From: PALSA-911 sp963743035
GTDB taxonomy: Bacteria > Pseudomonadota > Alphaproteobacteria > Acetobacterales > Acetobacteraceae
DNA length: 64,000 nt
Assembly (NCBI GenBank): GCA_963743035.1
Contig: CAVUOB010000018.1
Location: 124,001-188,000, forward strand
Reading direction: 5' to 3'
Part shown: positions 1-8,620 of the stretch, piece by piece
Position numbering within the stretch: position 1 is the stretch's first letter
Layout of the letters: the number at the start of each line of letters is the position of its first letter
Made by a program: the position numbers and the translations under genes
Notes under the pieces: generated by a model
The model's database searches: none
What the model saw: only the letters and a program-made list of their open reading frames with translations
Told to the model about the DNA's origin: nothing

Positions 1-591
1 GCAGATCCGGCCGCACCGCCGCGCCCATTGCTGCAGCGCCCCTTCGGTCTTCAGCACCAGCCATCCGGCCCCGAGCAGGCTGTAGCCGAACATAAGCGCG
101 ATGCCGGTCAGCAGCGCGAAGGGGGTCACCCAGTCGAAAGAGGTGCCGCCGAAATGCCGCCCGTCCACCTTGAAGCCCTGCAGGAACGTGCCGAGCACGA
201 CGCCCTGGGCAAAGGTCGCCAGGGCGGAGCCGCCGCAGAACGCCCGGTCCCAGAAGCGGCGCAGCGCGGGGTGCTTGAACCGGAACTCGAAGGCCACGCC
301 GCGGAACACCAGCGCCAGCAGCATGATCAGGATCGGGAAATAGACCGCCGGGATGATGATGGAGAAGGCCAGCGGGAACGCGGCGAGCAGGCCGAGACCG
401 CCGAACACCAGCCAGGTCTCGTTGCCGTCCCAGATCGGCGCCACCGAGCTCATGACGATGCTGCGCCCCGCCTCATCCGGCGCGAAGCCGTACAGGATCC
501 CCACGCCGAGATCGAAGCCGTCGAAGACGACGTAATAGAACACCGCCAAAGCGAGGATCACGGTCCAGAGCGGAACAAGATCGAGCGTCAT
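1..591 (-). CDS. cydB: Cytochrome bd-type ubiquinol oxidase subunit II (partial, 3' end off the window)
   Basis: The frame starts at an ATG (589-591) and runs open off the left edge, giving about 197 residues. The N-terminus reads MTLDLVPLWTVILA, then a hydrophobic segment with FDGFDLGVG and later WDGNETWLV, both hallmarks of CydB/CioB. Several membrane helices are visible. Subunit II pairs with CydA to form a quinol-oxidising, oxygen-reducing complex in the cytoplasmic membrane. It lies 26 bp downstream of cydA on the same strand, so the two are cotranscribed. The missing C-terminal half lies outside the window. Confidence 0.93.
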   Translation of the reverse strand, partial: MTLDLVPLWTVILALAVFYYVVFDGFDLGVGILYGFAPDEAGRSIVMSSVAPIWDGNETWLVFGGLGLLAAFPLAFSIIIPAVYFPILIMLLALVFRGVAFEFRFKHPALRRFWDRAFCGGSALATFAQGVVLGTFLQGFKVDGRHFGGTSFDWVTPFALLTGIALMFGYSLLGAGWLVLKTEGALQQWARRCGRIC

Positions 592-617
592 CGGATTACC
601 TTCCCTCGCGGCGCCCT

Positions 618-2015
618 TTACGGTTCAGGCGCGCGGTGCCCGATGGCGGTTTCGAACGGCAGTTCCGGCAGTCCGCTCTCGACCTCGGCGGGTTCGAGAT
701 TGGCATCCTGCACGCCGTCGCGGACCAGCCGGGCCATGAACGCGATGCCGGTTGGAAACATGACGAGATAGACGACGACATAGAAGGCGAGCGAGATGGC
801 GACGTCGGTGCCGGTGAGCGAGGGGGATACCGAGTCCGCCGTGCGCAGCAGCCCATAGACCGTCCAGGGCTGTCTGCCGACCTCGGTCGTCGTCCAGCCG
901 CAGATGACGGCAATGAAGCCCAGCGGCGCCACCCATTGGCACAGGCGCAGGAACCATTCGGTGCGGTAGACCCGTCCGCCGCGGCGCAGGATCTGTCCCA
1001 CGACAACCACGGCCAGCATGATGAAGGCGATCCCCACCATGATGCGGAAGGCGAAGAAGGGCGGGCCGACCGGCGGGCGCTGATCGGGCGGCCATTCCTT
1101 CAGCCCCTTGATCTCGCCATCCAGGGAATGCGTCAGCACCAGGCTGCCGAGAACCGGGATGTCGATGGCGTAGCGCATGGTGGCGGCCTGGTCGTCGGGG
1201 ATGCCGATCAGGGTCAGCGGCGCCGGCTGAGCGGTGTCGTAGCGTCCCTCGATCGCGGCGAGTTTGGCCGGCTGATAATGCAGCGTGTTGAGGCCGTGCA
1301 TGTCGCCGAGCACCACCTGCAGCGGCACCAGCAGGATCAGCAGGTCCAGTGCCATGCGGATCATCATGCGCGCTTCCTCCTCCGATTTGCGGCGGCGCAG
1401 CAGATAGGCGCCGACGCCCAGCACCACGAAGCCGGTGGTGATGTAGAACGCCGTCACGTTGTGCATCAGGCGATAGGGAAAGGACGGGGTGAAAACGATC
1501 GCCAGCCAGTCGTCCGGTTCGAACCGGCCATCGACGATGCGATAGCCCTGCGGCGTCTGCATCCAGCTATTGGTTGCGAGGATCCAGAACGAGGATAGTA
1601 ACGTACCGAAGGCAACCATGATCGCGGCGAAGAAATGCGCCCAGCTCGGCACCAGGCGGCGCCCGAACAGCAGGACGCCAAGGAAGGAGGCTTCCAGGAA
1701 GAACGCCATCAGGCCTTCATAGGCCAGCAGTGGCGACAGGACATTGCCGGCCGTGTCCGTGAGGCGGCTCCAGTTGGTGCCGAACTGGAACGGCATGATG
1801 ACGCCCGAGACCACGCCCATCCCGAACGACACCGCGAAGATCTTGGTCCAGAAGCCGGAGGTGCGAAACCAGATGTCTTCCTTGGTGAAGAAATAGAGCG
1901 CTTCCAGCACGGCGATATACGAGGCAAGGCCCACGGTGAAGGCAGGGAGCAGAATGTGCCACCCGATCACCCAGGCCCATTGCAGCCGCGACAGCCAGAC
2001 CGGATCGAGGGTCAT
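618..2015 (-). CDS. cydA: Cytochrome bd-type ubiquinol oxidase subunit I, short Q-loop (CioA-like)
   Basis: Haem-binding subunit of a bd-type quinol oxidase, 465 residues from the ATG at 2013-2015. The open frame continues upstream, but MTLDPVWLSRLQWAW followed by GWHILLPAFTVGL is the normal CydA beginning, with the haem-ligand histidine in GWH. Further landmarks are GVIMPFQFGTNW, the glutamates in AYEGLMAFFLEA and the GRQPW motif. At 465 residues it is shorter than E. coli CydA (about 522), which fits the short-Q-loop, cyanide-insensitive (CioA) type; cyanide insensitivity is an inference from the family. It gives high-affinity or stress-tolerant respiration. It diverges from the ABC importer at 2424. 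Confidence 0.94.
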   Translation of the reverse strand: MTLDPVWLSRLQWAWVIGWHILLPAFTVGLASYIAVLEALYFFTKEDIWFRTSGFWTKIFAVSFGMGVVSGVIMPFQFGTNWSRLTDTAGNVLSPLLAYEGLMAFFLEASFLGVLLFGRRLVPSWAHFFAAIMVAFGTLLSSFWILATNSWMQTPQGYRIVDGRFEPDDWLAIVFTPSFPYRLMHNVTAFYITTGFVVLGVGAYLLRRRKSEEEARMMIRMALDLLILLVPLQVVLGDMHGLNTLHYQPAKLAAIEGRYDTAQPAPLTLIGIPDDQAATMRYAIDIPVLGSLVLTHSLDGEIKGLKEWPPDQRPPVGPPFFAFRIMVGIAFIMLAVVVVGQILRRGGRVYRTEWFLRLCQWVAPLGFIAVICGWTTTEVGRQPWTVYGLLRTADSVSPSLTGTDVAISLAFYVVVYLVMFPTGIAFMARLVRDGVQDANLEPAEVESGLPELPFETAIGHRAPEP

Positions 2016-2423
2016 GCGATCTCCTGAGCAACGCTCGTCCAATCGATCGGACGCAGACGGCAACAGGAACCCGGAGGGTCCGAGGCATTGCCTTGTCGCC
2101 CGGCCGGAGGCGGGGAAGTCAGTTATCTTCGTGATAGAATATAGCATCCCGGCGCAAATTGAAAGTAACAGGCTCGCACGGATGACGGCACTGTGTACCG
2201 CCGGCTCCGCAGGGCCGATGAAATCGGGCCCCGTCGGCGGGATCGCCTGTCCTGGCAGAACGCGTCCTGCTGCGGCTATCGGACAGACGCGGTCGGCCCG
2301 GGGGCAGCGCGATCGGCAGCCCGGGTCCGGCCCTTGCCCCCCTCCTTGCCCCCTCCTTGCACATGCGTGCCGGTTCTGTATGGTATCTGCAGGGAGAGCC
2401 ATAAAACTTACAAGAGAAACGTC
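2016..2423. other. Intergenic region between divergent cydA and the ABC importer
   Basis: This 408-bp divergent promoter region has no convincing gene. It holds a short direct repeat of about 11-12 bp (CCTTGCCCCCT units, 2332-2360) just before the importer. The segment around 2120-2170 is AT-richer and is the most promoter-like part. I did not find an FNR/FixK-type box here. Confidence 0.5.
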
Positions 2424-3611
2424 ATGTCACTCACGCGCCGTGACTTTGCCCTGACTGCTGTTGCCGCCGCCACCACGGCGGGGCTTTCGCGCGCTGCCCG
2501 GGCGGATGGCGAACCGATCCGGATCGGCTGGCTGGCGGCCCTGACCGGTCCGCTCTCGTCGCCGAGCATCGGCTTCGACCGCGGGGTGCGCTGGGCGACC
2601 GAGGAGATCAACGGCAAGGGCGGCGTCGGCGGCCGGATGATCGAGATCATCACCCGCGACACCCAGGGCGATCCCACCAAGGCCGTGAACGCCACCCAGG
2701 AAGTGATCAGCCGCCATAAGGTGCACGCGATCTGGGGGCCGACCAATTCCGGCGAATTGCTGGCCACCACCCCGATCATGGCCCGGGCCAAGGTCCCCAG
2801 CCTGGTCGCCGGCGTCGTCAACAGCCTGATTGACCCGGTGAAATATCCCAATGCTTTCCGGGTCACGCCGTCGAACGAGCAGTGGGACGGCGCGGTGCGC
2901 AACTACTGCATCAAGATCGTCAAGGCGAAGAAGGTGGCGATCGTCGCCGACGCGACCGGGTATGGCACCTCGGCGCGCGACGATTCCGTCGCCAGCTTCA
3001 CCAAGGCCGGCGTGGAGGTGGCCTATTCCGGTGTCATCGATCCCGCCCAGCCCGATGTCACCCCGGATCTGCTGCGCATGAAGAACTCGGGCGCCGAGGC
3101 GATCGTCGCCTGGACCGTCTCCGCCGGCCTTGCCGCGCGGCTTATGAACGCGCGGGCCTCGCTCGGCTGGGACGTGCCGATCGTCGGCCATCCGGCCATG
3201 GGTACCGGGGAGATCGGCAAGCTGATCTCCAAGCCGGAGAACTGGGAGAAGGTCTATATCATCGGCTACAAATCCTGCAGCTTCGACGACAAGGGCAGGC
3301 TGCCGCCGCCGACCCAGGCTTTCGTCGACAGCGTGAAGGGCAAGGTCAAGCTGGACGACACCTCGCTGTGGTGGGTGGTGTCCGGCGTCGACTCCATCCG
3401 GCTGGTGGCGGAGGCGGTCGGCAAGACCGGCTCGTCCGACGCCGACAAGATCATCGGCTACTGGAATACGCTGCAGAACTGGCCCGGGCTGTACGGGCAT
3501 TACAGCTTCAGCCCGACGGACCATAACGGCTTCAGCGGCGAGGACATCGTGATGCAGCGCGCCAACAGCCAGCATGACGGCGCCTTCGCGCTCGCCCCCG
3601 GCTACGCGTAG
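2424..3611 (+). CDS. Branched-chain amino acid-type ABC transporter, periplasmic substrate-binding protein
   Basis: 395 residues from the ATG at 2424, preceded by AAGAGAAA. The open frame extends upstream, but the protein starts at MSLTRRDFALTAVAAATT, a twin-arginine (Tat) signal followed by a hydrophobic stretch and an ARA-type cleavage site. The mature part begins with IRIGWLAALTGPLSSPS and fits the periplasmic binding protein fold of the LivJ/LivK group (Peripla_BP_6), of normal family length. The permease genes start 6 bp after its stop, so it is the first gene of the importer operon. The true ligand cannot be read from sequence; such systems also take up amides, urea or aromatic acids. 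Confidence 0.9.
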   Translation: MSLTRRDFALTAVAAATTAGLSRAARADGEPIRIGWLAALTGPLSSPSIGFDRGVRWATEEINGKGGVGGRMIEIITRDTQGDPTKAVNATQEVISRHKVHAIWGPTNSGELLATTPIMARAKVPSLVAGVVNSLIDPVKYPNAFRVTPSNEQWDGAVRNYCIKIVKAKKVAIVADATGYGTSARDDSVASFTKAGVEVAYSGVIDPAQPDVTPDLLRMKNSGAEAIVAWTVSAGLAARLMNARASLGWDVPIVGHPAMGTGEIGKLISKPENWEKVYIIGYKSCSFDDKGRLPPPTQAFVDSVKGKVKLDDTSLWWVVSGVDSIRLVAEAVGKTGSSDADKIIGYWNTLQNWPGLYGHYSFSPTDHNGFSGEDIVMQRANSQHDGAFALAPGYA

Positions 3612-3617
3612 ACGCCC

Positions 3618-4478
3618 ATGCTCGCCGCGATCCTGGCGGCCGGCCTCGGGGTCGGCGCCACCTATGCGCTGATCGGCGTCACCTACAACCTGATGTTCTC
3701 GGCTTCCCGGGTCATGAGCTTCACCGCCGGTCAGCTCGGCATGGTGGGCGGCGTCCTGGGTGCGTTGTTCATCCACCGGATGGGGTTTCCGGTCGTCCCC
3801 GGCCTGGTGCTGGCGCTGGCCGGCTGCGCGCTGATCGGGGTCGTGACCGAAATCGTGGCGGTCCGCCCCGTCCTCGGCAGCCTGGAACAGCATTTGTATG
3901 TGCTCTCGACCCTCGCTTTCGCGCTGATGATCCAGCAATTCACCGCCATCGAGTGGAGCACCGAGCCGCAGCCGTTCCCCCGCCTGCTCGGCACCGCGGA
4001 GGGCGGTCCGCTGGACGAGAAGTTCTGGCTGCCGCTGCTCGCCTGCGCGGCGACGATCCTGGGGCTGGAGTTCCTGTATCGCCGCACTTTGGTGGGCCGC
4101 GCGTTCCTGGCGATCGCGGAGGATAATTTCGCCGCCCGCGCGCTTGGTCTGCCCGAGCGCAACCTGCGCATGGCGAGCTTCGCCCTGGCCGGCGCGGTCG
4201 GCGGTCTCGCAGGCATTGCCTCGGGGGAGTTGCTGCTCGCCTTCTTCGCCAATGGTGCGATGCTGAATTTCTACGGTTTCGTGCCGGTGGCGCTGGGCGG
4301 ACTCGGCAATAATCGCGGCGCCATCATCGGCGGGCTGGCCTTGGGCATATTCCAGCAGGCGGCCAATTTCCTGGTGGGCGGCGTGTTCGCGGGGGTGGCG
4401 GTGTTCGCCGTGTTCATCGTCGTGCTGTTGGTGGCGCCGCAAGGGCTGTTCGGCGCGCCCGTGCATCGGCGGGTGTGA
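3618..4478 (+). CDS. livH: Branched-chain amino acid-type ABC transporter permease LivH
   Basis: 286-residue polytopic membrane protein. N-terminal MLAAILAAGLGVGATYALIG, SASRVMSFTAGQLGMVG and the C-terminal ALGGLGNNRGAIIGG segment are typical of LivH permeases, with about eight hydrophobic helices. It forms the inner-membrane channel together with LivM. It starts 6 bp after the binding protein, and its TGA stop overlaps the ATG of livM by one base, indicating translational coupling. Confidence 0.93.
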   Translation: MLAAILAAGLGVGATYALIGVTYNLMFSASRVMSFTAGQLGMVGGVLGALFIHRMGFPVVPGLVLALAGCALIGVVTEIVAVRPVLGSLEQHLYVLSTLAFALMIQQFTAIEWSTEPQPFPRLLGTAEGGPLDEKFWLPLLACAATILGLEFLYRRTLVGRAFLAIAEDNFAARALGLPERNLRMASFALAGAVGGLAGIASGELLLAFFANGAMLNFYGFVPVALGGLGNNRGAIIGGLALGIFQQAANFLVGGVFAGVAVFAVFIVVLLVAPQGLFGAPVHRRV

Positions 4479-6215
4479 TGTTGCGCGCCGTTCTGCCGTA
4501 TGCCGCGCTGTTCGCGGCGGCGCTGACGCTGCCGCTGTTCGCGGACGATTACTGGGCGGTGATCGCCGCGCGCGCCGCGGTCTACTGGGTGCTGGTCGGC
4601 GGGCTGAACCTGGTCGTCGGCTATGGCGGCCAGCTCGCCATCGGCTATGTCGCGCTGCTGACGCTTGGCGCCTACACCTCCTCCATCCTGGTCGCGCGCT
4701 TCGGCCTGGACCCGTTCCTGTCCTATGCCGCCGCGGGCGTGGTGGGCGCGATCGCCGGGGTCATCGTCGGTCTGCCGGCCTTGCGCCTGCGCACCTTCTA
4801 CTTCGCCATGACGACGCTGGGCTTCGCCACCATCGTCACCCAGGTGGCGCTGGCGTGGCAGAGCGTGACCGGCGGCGGCATCGGCCTGCCGGGGCCCGCT
4901 TTGCCGGCGCCGATGGACACGCCCTGGGGCTTCTATTTGTTCGCGCTGGCGCTGGCGGCGCTGGTCACCTGGCTCGGCGCCAATGTCGCGCATAGCCGGT
5001 TCGGCCGGTCGCTGGTGGCGGTCCGCGATGCCGAGGTGGCGGCCGAGGCGACCGGCATCTCCAAGCCGCGGCTGCTGACGACGGTCTTCCTGTTCTCGGG
5101 CGCGGCGGCCGGCGTGGCCGGCGGGTTGTTCGCCACGCTGCAATCCTACATCACGCCGGAAGCGTTCAGCTTCGACCTGTCGGTCACCTTCTTCATCGCC
5201 ATCCTGGTCGGCGGCCGGGGCTCCATCCTGGGGCCGTTGATCGGCAATATCCTGCTGACCCTGCTGCCGGAATTCGCCGCCCCCCTGGTGGCCTGGTCGA
5301 CCTTCCTCTACGCAGCGCTGCTGCTGGCGATCGTGCTGGCGATGCCGGGCGGGATCGCCGCGCTGATCGATTTCCGCAACCGCCGGCCCCTGGAGAGCAA
5401 CCGCGCGATCGTCCCCCGGCCCGAGCGCCTGGTGGCGCTGCTCGGACCATCGCGCGGAGCGCGACGCGATCACCTTGCGCAATGTGGTGCTGAGCTTCGG
5501 CGGCGTGCGCGCGATCGACGGGCTGGACATCACCATCCGTCCCGGCGAGGTGCACGGCCTTATCGGCCCCAACGGCTCTGGCAAGACAACGACGCTGAAC
5601 GTCATTTCGGGCTATTACCAGCCGGAAGCCGGGGAGGCGTATCTGGGTCCGACACCGTTGCCGCATGGCGCGCCGCAGACCCGCGCCGCGCTGGGCATCG
5701 CGCGGACGTTCCAGACCCCGCGGCTGATCGGCAGCGCCTCGGTGATCGACAACGTCATGATCGGCGCGACGGTCGATGGCCGGGCGAGCTTCGTCGAAGC
5801 GATGCTGAGCCTGCCGCGCCAGATCCGCGACGAACGCAGCCTGAAGGCGCGGGCCATGGAGGCGCTGTCGATCGTCGGGCTGGAGGCGCTGGCGCAGGTG
5901 CGGGCGGACCGGCTGCAGCACAGCGAGCTGCGCTTCGTGGAGATCGCCCGCGCATTGATGGCGCGGCCCGCCTTCGTGCTGCTGGACGAGCCGGCGGCCG
6001 GCCTGTCGGTGGATGAGATAAAGCGGCTCGGCGAGCTGATCACCGCCATCGCCGCGGCCGGCACCGGCGTGCTGCTGGTGGAGCACCACGCCGACCTCAT
6101 CTTCGATATCTGCGAGCACGTGACGGTGCTCAATCTGGGCAAGGAGCTTGCGGCCGGAACCCCCGCGGATATTCGCGCGCACAAGGAGGTCGTCAGTGCC
6201 TATCTCGGCGCCTGA
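4478..6215 (+). CDS. livM-livG: LivM-LivG fusion (ABC permease plus ATP-binding protein), apparent +1 frameshift
   Basis: The ATG at 4478 overlaps the livH stop; a GTG one codon earlier is also possible. Residues 1 to about 322 are a LivM permease (NLVVGYGGQLAIGYVALLTL, GGRGSILGPLIGN). The LivM frame has no stop near its normal end and runs into LivG coding sequence in the wrong frame. The LivG part is read one frame over, with Walker A GPNGSGKTT, a degenerate signature at LQHSELRFVE and Walker B FVLLDEPAAGLS. Deleting one G at 5444-5445 joins them as ...VALL-DHRAERDAITLRNV..., a fusion of about 578 residues; 1738 nt equals 579 codons plus one base. Without a fusion, LivG would begin at TTG 5475 with no ribosome site. 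Such permease/ATPase fusions are known in alphaproteobacteria. The permease supplies the channel and the ATPase the power. Confidence 0.85.
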
Positions 6216-6939
6216 ACCCTTGCTGACGATCTCCGGTCTGACCGCGGGCTACGGCAAGATCGGCGTGCTGCACGGCGTCGATCTGGCGATCGGGCGGGCG
6301 GAGATCGTCGCCTTGCTGGGGCCGAACGGCGCGGGCAAGACCACGCTGCTGCGGGCGGTGTCGGGGCTGTTGCCCTGGGCGGGCCAGGCGCGCTTCGACG
6401 GCGCCGACCTGGCCGGCGTCTCGCCGCGGGAAGCCGCGCGGCGCGGCCTGGTGCACGTGGTGGAGGGGCACCGCGTGTTCACGCAGCTATCCGTGACCGA
6501 CAATCTGCTGCTGGCCGGCTACGACCTGCCGCGCGGGGAGCGGGCAGGGCGGGTGGACGAGGCGCTGGCCTATTTCCCCGAGATCGCCGCCAAGCGCGCC
6601 GATCGGGCCGGCACGCTGTCGGGTGGGCAACAGCAGATGCTGGCCGTCGCCCAGGGCCTGGTGCGCCGGCCGACCCTGCTGATGCTGGACGAGCCGTCGG
6701 CCGGGCTGTCGCCGGTGCTGGTGGACCGGGTGCTGTCGGTGGCGGCAAGGCTGCGGGATGGCGGCACCTCCATCCTGCTGGTGGAGCAGCTGATCGAGAA
6801 GGCGCTGGCGCTGGCCGACCGGGTCTATGCCATGGCGCAGGGCAGGATCGTGCTGCAGGCCGCGACGACGGAGCCGAACCTGCCCCACCGGCTGGAGCAG
6901 GCCTATTTCGGCAAGGACGCGGTGGCGGTGTTCGAGTAG
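6196..6939 (+). CDS. livF: Branched-chain amino acid-type ABC transporter ATP-binding protein LivF
   Basis: 247 residues from a GTG at 6196, overlapping the end of livG by 20 bp. The start is chosen because an ideal AAGGAGGT lies at 6183-6190, five bases before it. Walker A GPNGAGKTT, signature LSGGQQQM, Walker B LLMLDEPSAGLSP and the switch histidine replaced in ILLVEQ are all typical of LivF. It is the second ATPase of the importer and works as a heterodimer with LivG at the cytoplasmic face of LivH/LivM. Confidence 0.93.
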   Translation: MPISAPEPLLTISGLTAGYGKIGVLHGVDLAIGRAEIVALLGPNGAGKTTLLRAVSGLLPWAGQARFDGADLAGVSPREAARRGLVHVVEGHRVFTQLSVTDNLLLAGYDLPRGERAGRVDEALAYFPEIAAKRADRAGTLSGGQQQMLAVAQGLVRRPTLLMLDEPSAGLSPVLVDRVLSVAARLRDGGTSILLVEQLIEKALALADRVYAMAQGRIVLQAATTEPNLPHRLEQAYFGKDAVAVFE

Positions 6940-6971
6940 CGGCTTTACCGCAATCGGGGAGGGGAAACGCC

Positions 6972-8015
6972 ATGCGCCTGGACGGGATTACCGAACACAT
7001 GGCGGTGTCGCCGCGCCACAAGACCTTCTATCTGGCGGCGGGGCCGGTGGATGGGCCGCTGGTGGTGCTGGTGCATGGCTGGCCGGAATTGTCGCTCAGC
7101 TGGCGCCACCAATTGCCGGTGCTGGCCGGCCTCGGGTTCCGGGCGGTCGCGCCGGACATGCGCGGCTACGGAAGATCGGGCGTCTACGACCGCCACTCCG
7201 CCTATGCGCAGCAGGAGATCGTGGCCGACATGCTGGAACTGCTGGTCGCGCTGGGACGGGAGCGGGCGGTCTGGGTGGGGCATGACTGGGGCAGCCCGGT
7301 GGTGTGGAATCTCGCCAGCCACCATCCCGGGAAATGCCAGGCGGTGGCAAGCCTCTGCGTGCCGTACTGCACGCTGGAGCGCGGGCTGGACGCGGTGCTC
7401 GGGCTGGTGGACCGCCATGTGTATCCCGAAGCCGCGTTCCCGGCCGGGCAGTGGGAATACATGCGCTTCTACGAGGAGAATTTCGACCAGGCGCGCCGGG
7501 CGTTCGAGGCGGACACGACGCGCACGGTGAAGGCGCTGTTCCGGGCCGGCAATGCGTCCGGCTATCTGAAGCCGTCGCGCACCGCTTATGTCCGCCGCGA
7601 CGGCGGCTGGTTCGGCGGCGCCGGCATCGCACCGGACCTGGCGCTGGACGTGTCGGTGCTAAGCGAGGCGGAATTATGCGCCTATGCCTCGGCACTGGCG
7701 CGCAACGGCTTCTTCGGGCCGGATTCCTGGTACATGAACCATGCGGCGAACGCGGCCTATGCGGCCCGTGCGGTCAATGGCGGCTACCTGGACATGCCGG
7801 CGCTGTTCCTCGCCGGACGGCATGACTTCACCTGCGAAACCGTCACTTCCCGCCTGGCCGAGCCGATGCGGGCCTATTGCCGGGATCTGAGCGAGGCGGT
7901 GATCGACAGCGGACACTGGATGGCGCAGGAGAAGCCGATGGCGGTGAACGCGGCGCTTATCGGTTGGCTGGCGAGCCGGGTGGCGCCGAAGGTGGCAGGT
8001 GTGTGGCCATGTTAA
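6972..8015 (+). CDS. Alpha/beta hydrolase, epoxide-hydrolase-like
   Basis: 347 residues. Oxyanion-hole motif HGWPELSLSWRHQL near residue 35, nucleophile elbow VGHDWGSPV (aspartate nucleophile) and the catalytic histidine in DSGHWMAQEKP place it with soluble epoxide hydrolases and haloalkane-dehalogenase relatives. An aspartate nucleophile with HGWP favours epoxide hydrolase. A GGGGA ribosome site precedes the ATG. It lies 32 bp after livF on the same strand and could be cotranscribed, which would suggest processing of an imported compound. Substrate unknown. Confidence 0.85.
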   Translation: MRLDGITEHMAVSPRHKTFYLAAGPVDGPLVVLVHGWPELSLSWRHQLPVLAGLGFRAVAPDMRGYGRSGVYDRHSAYAQQEIVADMLELLVALGRERAVWVGHDWGSPVVWNLASHHPGKCQAVASLCVPYCTLERGLDAVLGLVDRHVYPEAAFPAGQWEYMRFYEENFDQARRAFEADTTRTVKALFRAGNASGYLKPSRTAYVRRDGGWFGGAGIAPDLALDVSVLSEAELCAYASALARNGFFGPDSWYMNHAANAAYAARAVNGGYLDMPALFLAGRHDFTCETVTSRLAEPMRAYCRDLSEAVIDSGHWMAQEKPMAVNAALIGWLASRVAPKVAGVWPC

Positions 8016-8026
8016 GGGGGGCGCTA

Positions 8027-8078
8027 CGCGCGGGTTGACCCCAGCCGGCCGGACAATCCGGAATCGAGGCAGCCGACA
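8027..8078. repeat. Dispersed GC-rich repeat, family 2, copy 1
   Basis: A stretch of about 50 bp containing GACCCCAGCCGGCCGGACAA and then ATCCGGAATCGAGGCAGCC recurs with few changes at 43522-43574. Both copies sit in short gaps at the 3' ends of facing genes. The core CCGGCCGG is self-complementary. It lies between the convergent hydrolase gene and hyfI. Confidence 0.65.
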
Positions 8079-8086
8079 AGGGCACC

Positions 8087-8620
8087 CTACTTGGCGTTGG
8101 CCTCCAGCAGCGCGCGCAGCGCGTGGAGCACGGCTTCCGGCGTCGGCGGGCAGCCGGGTATCTTGAGGTCGACCGGGATGCCGGCGGCGGTGCCGCCGGT
8201 GCCGTTGCCGTCGATGGCGTAGCTGCCCTTGAACACGCCGCCATCCACCGCGCAATCGCCCATCGCGACCACCCATTTCGGATCGGGGGTGGCCTGCCAG
8301 GTCTGCACCAACGCCTCGCGCAGGTTGCGGCTGAGCGGGCCGGTCACCAGCAGCACGTCGGCGTGGCGCGGGCTGGCGACGAAGCGCAGGCCGAAGCGTT
8401 CCAGGTCGTAGACGATGTTGTTCAGCGCATGGATCTCGAGCTCGCAGCCATTGCAGCTGCCGGCATCGACGTGACGGATCGACAGGCTGCGCCCGAGCCG
8501 GGTCTGCGCCGCCGCATCGAGCTGCGCCGCCAGGGCCTGGGTCGCGGAGTCCGAGACCGGTGTGGCCGGCTCGGTGGCCGGGCCCTCGGTCAGGGTGCGG
8601 AGCACGCGGCGCCACACCAT
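8087..8620 (-). CDS. hyfI: Hyf-like complex subunit I (NuoB-family Fe-S subunit)
   Basis: 177 residues. It carries the full set of cysteines for one [4Fe-4S] cluster as in complex I subunit NuoB and hydrogenase small subunits: CNGC near residue 55, GDC in the middle and GCPP near the C-terminus. Its ATG overlaps the hyfG stop (TGATG). This would hold the only Fe-S cluster of the complex, because no ferredoxin-like HyfA or HyfH gene is present. It should sit at the cytoplasmic interface of the membrane arm next to HyfG. An extra N-terminal stretch of about 40 residues precedes the core. Confidence 0.9.
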   Translation of the reverse strand: MVWRRVLRTLTEGPATEPATPVSDSATQALAAQLDAAAQTRLGRSLSIRHVDAGSCNGCELEIHALNNIVYDLERFGLRFVASPRHADVLLVTGPLSRNLREALVQTWQATPDPKWVVAMGDCAVDGGVFKGSYAIDGNGTGGTAAGIPVDLKIPGCPPTPEAVLHALRALLEANAK

